NCBI GenBank assembly: GCA_905182135.1
Contig: CAJJAG010000003.1
Location: forward strand, 62,001 to 126,000
DNA: 64,000 nucleotides
Source of the DNA: an uncultured Acidimicrobiaceae bacterium
GTDB taxonomy: Bacteria > Actinomycetota > Acidimicrobiia > Acidimicrobiales > UBA10347
Direction: 5' to 3'
The notes under the pieces were generated by a model, which saw only the letters and a program-made list of their open reading frames with translations, was not told where the DNA came from and did not search any database. Positions 60,286 through 64,000 of the stretch are shown one piece after another (the first letter of the stretch is position 1; each line of letters begins with the position of its first letter). The position numbers and the translations under genes are program-made.

Positions 60286-61167
60286 TCAGCGAGTCGTGAT
60301 GGTCGGTTGCACGTATTGCCAGCCAAAACGGCCCTTGATGCAGAGATTGCCGTTGGTTACGCTGTGGTCATTGGGTGACGTGACCTTAACGATCGTGTTG
60401 TCCTGCACATGCATTTCCAGGTTGCAACCAACCCCGCAGTAGGAGCAGACCGTCGTGGTGACCGTCTGTTCCTCTGGTTTCCAATTGGCGGCTTCGCGTA
60501 GGTCCCATTCAGTCTTGAACTGAAGCGCATTCGTAGGACACACCGCCACGCAGTTGCCGCAATACACACAGGCGGAGTCAGGCAGCGCAATATCGAACTC
60601 GGTACTAATGCGGGCAGCAAATCCACGACCGGACACCGAGATGGCAAACGTGTGTTGCGCGTCGTCGCCACAGGCTTCGACGCACTTGTAACACAGCACA
60701 CATTTGTCATAATCTCGAATGTAGAGATCGTCCTGGATTTTGACTTCTTCGTTGATCTTTTCAGCGGCGGGACCGTAACGGTCGGGGTCGGCGCCATAGT
60801 GCTCGCTCCAGGAGTTCATGTCGTCGGCCTGACTCAAATCGACGCCCGAACCCAGAAACTCCAAGACCATCTTGCGGCTATGGCGAACGCGCCCAGAGTC
60901 AGTGTGAATCACCATGCCCTCTTCGGCCGGCCGAGAACACGACGGGATCAGAGTGCGACTGCCCTCAAGCTCGACGACACACACTCGGCACACGTTCACC
61001 GGTGTCAGATTCTCGGAATAACACAGCGTCGGCGTATCGATGCCGGCTGCCTTACACCCGTCGAGGACGGTGCCACCTTCGGGAACCTTCACGTCGACAT
61101 CATCAATACTGATGGTTACCGTACGAATGCTGACACCAACTTCAGATGGATTCATTGTTCCGGTCAT
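60286..61167 (-). CDS. Formate dehydrogenase Fe-S subunit carrying the N-terminal domains of FdhA
   Basis: A 293-residue multi-cluster protein. There is a [2Fe-2S] ferredoxin-like domain (LCYSENLTPVNVCRVCVVEL), a His-containing NuoG-type segment, two [4Fe-4S] sites (CVLCYKCVEACGDDAQ and CVYCGNCVAVCPTNAL), and then the bis-MGD [4Fe-4S] domain TTTVCSYCGVGCNLEMHVQD, NTIVKVTSPNDHSVTNGNLC, IKGRFGWQYVQ, after which it stops (TGA). In ordinary NAD-linked formate dehydrogenases these domains are the start of the catalytic alpha subunit. Here they are separate and placed last in the operon. Overlaps the NuoEF-like gene by 4 bp. Confidence 0.85.
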   Translation of the reverse strand: MTGTMNPSEVGVSIRTVTISIDDVDVKVPEGGTVLDGCKAAGIDTPTLCYSENLTPVNVCRVCVVELEGSRTLIPSCSRPAEEGMVIHTDSGRVRHSRKMVLEFLGSGVDLSQADDMNSWSEHYGADPDRYGPAAEKINEEVKIQDDLYIRDYDKCVLCYKCVEACGDDAQHTFAISVSGRGFAARISTEFDIALPDSACVYCGNCVAVCPTNALQFKTEWDLREAANWKPEEQTVTTTVCSYCGVGCNLEMHVQDNTIVKVTSPNDHSVTNGNLCIKGRFGWQYVQPTITTR

Positions 61168-62912
61168 GAGGATTCTCCAATGAGCCCAAGTGCCAGTGCC
61201 GAAGCCACAGCGGACCCTGCCGTGTGCCCCAGGCCGCAGATAGACGCGTCGGCCATCGCGCTGTTCATATCGGCGTGAAGCTGGCGCTTATCAGGAGCCA
61301 AGCCAACGCCGTTCTTCGAACGCAGGTCGACCATCATCTCGTGTTGGCGAACAGCACCGACACGACACGGCACACACTGCCCGCACGATTCGTTCTTAAA
61401 GAACTCGGCAATACGGGTGCACATGTCGGTCAAGTCAGTGGCCGTGTCGAACACCATGACGACGCCCGAGCCAAGCGTCGTGCCAGCAGCCCGCGTGTCT
61501 TCGAGCGTGAGAGGCATATCGAGCGAAGCGGCTGTCACGAATGACCCAGCAGCACCGCCGAGCAACACCGCCTGCAGCTCGCCGGTCACGCCACCAGCGA
61601 GCGTCAGCAACTCCCGCAGCGTCGTGCCGAACGGCATCTCATAGGTACCCGGCGTACTGACTGCGCCCGAAAGACAAAAGAGGCGAGTGCCAGGTGAGCC
61701 TTCGGTGCCGATGCAGCGGTAGTCCTGAGCCCCTTCGAGCACGATTGGCAAGACGTTCAGAAGGGTCTCGGGATTATTGATAGCGGTCGGCTGGTTGAAC
61801 AGGCCGTGCGTTGTCGGGAACGGCGGCTTGTTGCGAGGCTCACCGCGGAACCCTTCGATGCTGTTAAAGAGCGCCGTTTCTTCGCCACAAATATAGGCAC
61901 CGGCACCACGGCGGACTTCGATATCGAAGGTCATGCCCGATCCGGCAACATCATCACCGAGCAAGCCAGCAGAACGTGCCTGGTCAATCGCATTCTCAAT
62001 GCGCGCCGTCGCAAGTGGATACTCGCCACGAATATAAATCCACCCATTCTCAGAGCCCGTAGTAACAGCGGCGATGGTCATGGCCTCGATCAGAGAAAAT
62101 GGGTCGTTTTCCATGATGGTGCGATCTTTGAAGGTCCCCGGCTCACTCTCATCACAGTTAGCCACCACGTGCTTGGTGTCGCCTTCGGCATCGCGCACTG
62201 CACTCCATTTGAAGCCCGTCGGGAAGGCAGCGCCGCCTCGGCCAGACAAGCCAGAGTCACTCAGCTCGGCCAAAACGGCATCGGGGCCCATAGTGATTGC
62301 CTTGGTCAACGCGACGTACCCGCCATGTTCGCGGTAGCTATCCAAACTGTTTGGATCCACCACACCCAAACGTTGGAGCAGGCGAAGACCCGTGCCATCT
62401 TGTTGCGGCCGAATAAATGGGTCGGCATCGGCCGCAACCATGTCAGGTCCGCGACGGCCCTGAATGAACACTGCGGTCGGACGCTCACACTGCCCCAGAC
62501 ACGGGCTCTCATGTACATGTCCGCCAGCAGCCTTAACCGTCGCAATGGCTTCTGTCGATCCTGCTCGGCAGGGACCATCAATACATACGTGGGTGACGGG
62601 ACCGTCATGGTTCGGGGCAGCGTCGACACGGAACATCTCGTAGAAGCTGGCTACGCCATACGCCTCGGCTGGGGGCACCTGCAGCTCTTCGCAGACATAG
62701 TTGAGGCCACCCTTGCTGATCCAACCAGCCTCGTTCTGCAAGGCGTGCAACGCCGGAAGCAACATATGGCGTAGCCGATGGCGGCGCCTGGTGCCGCCAC
62801 GAACCAGGCGAGGATGCTCAAACACAAGAGCACGCTCATCACCGAGGACCGCTTCAACAGCCGCCCGCTCGCCCGACGACGCAACCGCATCGGTGAACTT
62901 CAGATCAGCCAT
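61164..62912 (-). CDS. NuoE-NuoF fusion, NAD-binding subunit of formate dehydrogenase
   Basis: A 582-residue fusion. Residues 1-165 are NuoE-like with a [2Fe-2S] site at C110, C115, C138 and C142 (CIDGPCRAG, CLGQCERPT). Residues about 190-580 are NuoF-like: SGLSGRGGAAFPTGFKWSAV (FMN/NAD), ANCDESEPGTFKDRTIMEND, GAGAYICGEETALFNSIEGF, and the [4Fe-4S] motif NESCGQCVPCRVGA. It passes electrons from the formate-oxidising subunit to NAD+ or the reverse. Follows fdhA by 107 bp and overlaps the Fe-S subunit by 4 bp. Confidence 0.93.
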   Translation of the reverse strand: MADLKFTDAVASSGERAAVEAVLGDERALVFEHPRLVRGGTRRRHRLRHMLLPALHALQNEAGWISKGGLNYVCEELQVPPAEAYGVASFYEMFRVDAAPNHDGPVTHVCIDGPCRAGSTEAIATVKAAGGHVHESPCLGQCERPTAVFIQGRRGPDMVAADADPFIRPQQDGTGLRLLQRLGVVDPNSLDSYREHGGYVALTKAITMGPDAVLAELSDSGLSGRGGAAFPTGFKWSAVRDAEGDTKHVVANCDESEPGTFKDRTIMENDPFSLIEAMTIAAVTTGSENGWIYIRGEYPLATARIENAIDQARSAGLLGDDVAGSGMTFDIEVRRGAGAYICGEETALFNSIEGFRGEPRNKPPFPTTHGLFNQPTAINNPETLLNVLPIVLEGAQDYRCIGTEGSPGTRLFCLSGAVSTPGTYEMPFGTTLRELLTLAGGVTGELQAVLLGGAAGSFVTAASLDMPLTLEDTRAAGTTLGSGVVMVFDTATDLTDMCTRIAEFFKNESCGQCVPCRVGAVRQHEMMVDLRSKNGVGLAPDKRQLHADMNSAMADASICGLGHTAGSAVASALALGLIGESS

Positions 62913-63019
62913 GTCATTTCCCCCTGGCTTGCTTCACTCGCTGTCAAAGTTCTAGTTCCCACTTGTTGACTGCAACACACGTACACCTGGTACGCGTCCG
63001 TTCTGAAGTGAGGAACGGC

Positions 63020-64000
63020 TCATAAAGCAACCGCTTTGAGTTTGTCGACGCGAATTGATGCGGCTTTGAATTCAGCGGTGCCGGAGCGCTTATCCCAGGC
63101 ATCGCTGGTCATGACGTTTACGTCGACAAGCTCAGGAAAGTGGAATGTGGTGAAGGTCAGGCCCTCGGGGATATCGGGTTGGTAGCGCACCGCCATTTCG
63201 ACCGTTCCGCGCGCTGATGAGACTTGCACTTTTTCGCCGTCTTGGATGCCCATGCTGGTTGCGTCGGCAGGGTTCATATCAAGCGCATCGCCATAACGGA
63301 TCGGCGAGTTGTAGCCCCCGGATTGCACACCGGTGTTATACGAATCGAGCGCCCGTCCAGTGGTCAGACGCAGCGGGAACTTCTCGGACAGTTGTTCCTT
63401 GGGACCCTGGTGTACAAGCGCACTAAAGGGTGCGGGCTCACGGCCCTCGAGATCGTCGGCCCACAACCAGCTATGCAAAAACGGAGAACCTGGGTGATCC
63501 ATGTTAGGGCACGGCCATTGCAAGCCGCCTTCAGATTCGAGTCGATCCCAGCTCATGCCCGCGTGCATCGGTGAGAGGGTTCGCAACTCGTCCCAGAGCT
63601 GTTCTGCATCAGGCGTGCCCCAGTCATGTCCCATACGAGCGGCAATATCGAAGATGATCTGGATGTCATCGCGAGCTTCGCCAGGTGGCGTGACCGCGGC
63701 CCGGACTCGCTGCACTCGCCGCTCTGAGGACGTAACTGTGCCGTTTGATTCGACCCATCCAATCGCGGCAGGCAGAACCACATCGGCCATCTCAGCGGTG
63801 CGAGTCATGAAAATATCTTGCACAACCAGCAAGTCGAGGCCTTCGAGCATCTTGCGGGCGTGGTGGATGTCGGCTTCGCTGTCGGCTGGATTCTCACCGA
63901 TCACGTAGACAGCTTTCATCTCGCCGCGTTCCATTGCCTCGAACATGAGCGTGAGATGGATCCCAGGGTTGGGGTTCAACTCGACGCCATAAACGGCCTC
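63020..64000 (-). CDS. fdhA: Formate dehydrogenase catalytic subunit, C-terminal part (5' end beyond window)
   Basis: The last 326 residues of a molybdopterin oxidoreductase; the frame runs past base 64000 (EAVYGVELNPNPGIHLTLMF). AVYVIGENPADSEADIHHA, LLVVQDIFMTRTAEMADVVL and NGTVTSSERRVQRVRAAV are formate-dehydrogenase-type MGD-binding words. From PLRLTTGRALDSYNTGVQSG comes the C-terminal dinucleotide-binding domain (NPADATSMGIQDGEKVQVSS). The active-site Sec or Cys lies upstream, outside the window. First visible gene of the operon fdhA-nuoEF-like-FeS subunit. Confidence 0.92.
   Translation of the reverse strand, partial: EAVYGVELNPNPGIHLTLMFEAMERGEMKAVYVIGENPADSEADIHHARKMLEGLDLLVVQDIFMTRTAEMADVVLPAAIGWVESNGTVTSSERRVQRVRAAVTPPGEARDDIQIIFDIAARMGHDWGTPDAEQLWDELRTLSPMHAGMSWDRLESEGGLQWPCPNMDHPGSPFLHSWLWADDLEGREPAPFSALVHQGPKEQLSEKFPLRLTTGRALDSYNTGVQSGGYNSPIRYGDALDMNPADATSMGIQDGEKVQVSSARGTVEMAVRYQPDIPEGLTFTTFHFPELVDVNVMTSDAWDKRSGTAEFKAASIRVDKLKAVAL

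Noticed and set aside
60286..60288. TGA ending the formate dehydrogenase Fe-S subunit as a possible Sec codon
   Set aside because: Only five codons follow before another stop, and none continue the FdhA sequence; no hairpin at the right distance was seen.
61806..62774. 322-residue plus-strand ORF
   Set aside because: Antisense shadow of the NuoEF fusion gene.
63979..63979. ATG at 63979 as the start of a 319-residue protein
   Set aside because: The frame continues upstream to the window edge with family-typical residues; it is an internal methionine of FdhA.
1..64000. CRISPR array, prophage or insertion sequence
   Set aside because: No regularly spaced repeats, transposase, integrase or phage structural genes were seen; the only tandem repeats are short (14, 18 and 70 bp).

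Overview
The window looks like a chromosomal segment from an actinomycete, most plausibly a marine or freshwater Acidimicrobiia-type organism. The evidence is a moderately high G+C content, a reduced actinobacterial Tad pilus operon with a Flp-like pilin, a GlnR-type orphan regulator divergent from a type II glutamine synthetase, a mycothiol-dependent-isomerase-family protein, a UDP-galactopyranose mutase, and a decayed LigC-type ATP-dependent DNA ligase. The lineage assignment is inference from gene families, not from a marker search. No phage, transposase, integrase or CRISPR array was seen.

Layout. 1-4.6 kb: SpoU/TrmH RNA methyltransferase (cut by the left edge), ligC pseudogene, Mrp ATPase, MFS transporter, A-type Fe-S carrier. 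4.7-7.2 kb: a compact [2Fe-2S]/molybdenum-hydroxylase-like fusion flanked by a broken RidA gene and an intact one, with a strong 33-bp palindrome. 7.3-14.5 kb: a four-gene ABC exporter operon and a cysD-cysNC-cysC sulfate-activation operon. 14.6-21 kb: TetR regulator, tad pilus operon, a selenocysteine tRNA (selC), and a principal-type sigma factor. 21.5-30 kb: DUF3179 lipoprotein, amidase, aldo/keto reductase, NAD synthetase, CysQ-like phosphatase, Glf. 30.3-32.5 kb: a worn region with two broken genes and DnaA-box-like sequences. 32.5-48.6 kb: nitrogen and purine or amide catabolism (SsnA-like amidohydrolase, fused Mo hydroxylase, thiolase, PatB-like lyase, DUF169, carbamoylase), glnII/glnR, and small oxidoreductase and transport genes. 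48.9-58 kb: a glycosyltransferase/methyltransferase cassette, a redoxin with an in-frame TGA, M81 peptidase, PLP dehydratase, GtrA. 58-64 kb: Na+/H+ antiporter with a universal stress protein, and a formate dehydrogenase operon that runs off the right edge.

The most interesting result is a selenium theme. A tRNA with anticodon UCA, a long variable arm and the 96-nt size of a bacterial tRNA-Sec lies at 19850-19945. About 34 kb away, a redoxin gene that naive ORF calling splits in two (52943-53683 and 53705-54052) reads through cleanly if one TGA is selenocysteine. This gives a U-G-C redox centre, and a 6-bp/5-nt hairpin starts 14 nt after the TGA, where a bacterial SECIS is expected. The window also carries an SsnA-like amidohydrolase next to a FAD-less [2Fe-2S]-Mo hydroxylase fusion (a pairing known from selenium-dependent Mo hydroxylase loci) and a formate dehydrogenase of a class that often uses Sec. 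The Sec machinery genes selA, selB and selD are not in the window.

Other notable points: the formate dehydrogenase catalytic chain appears split, with its N-terminal Fe-S domains on a separate downstream gene. The compact Mo-hydroxylase-like fusion has lost the C-terminal catalytic glutamate motif. The APS-kinase half of CysNC looks degenerate beside an intact stand-alone CysC. TadZ lacks the P-loop lysine.
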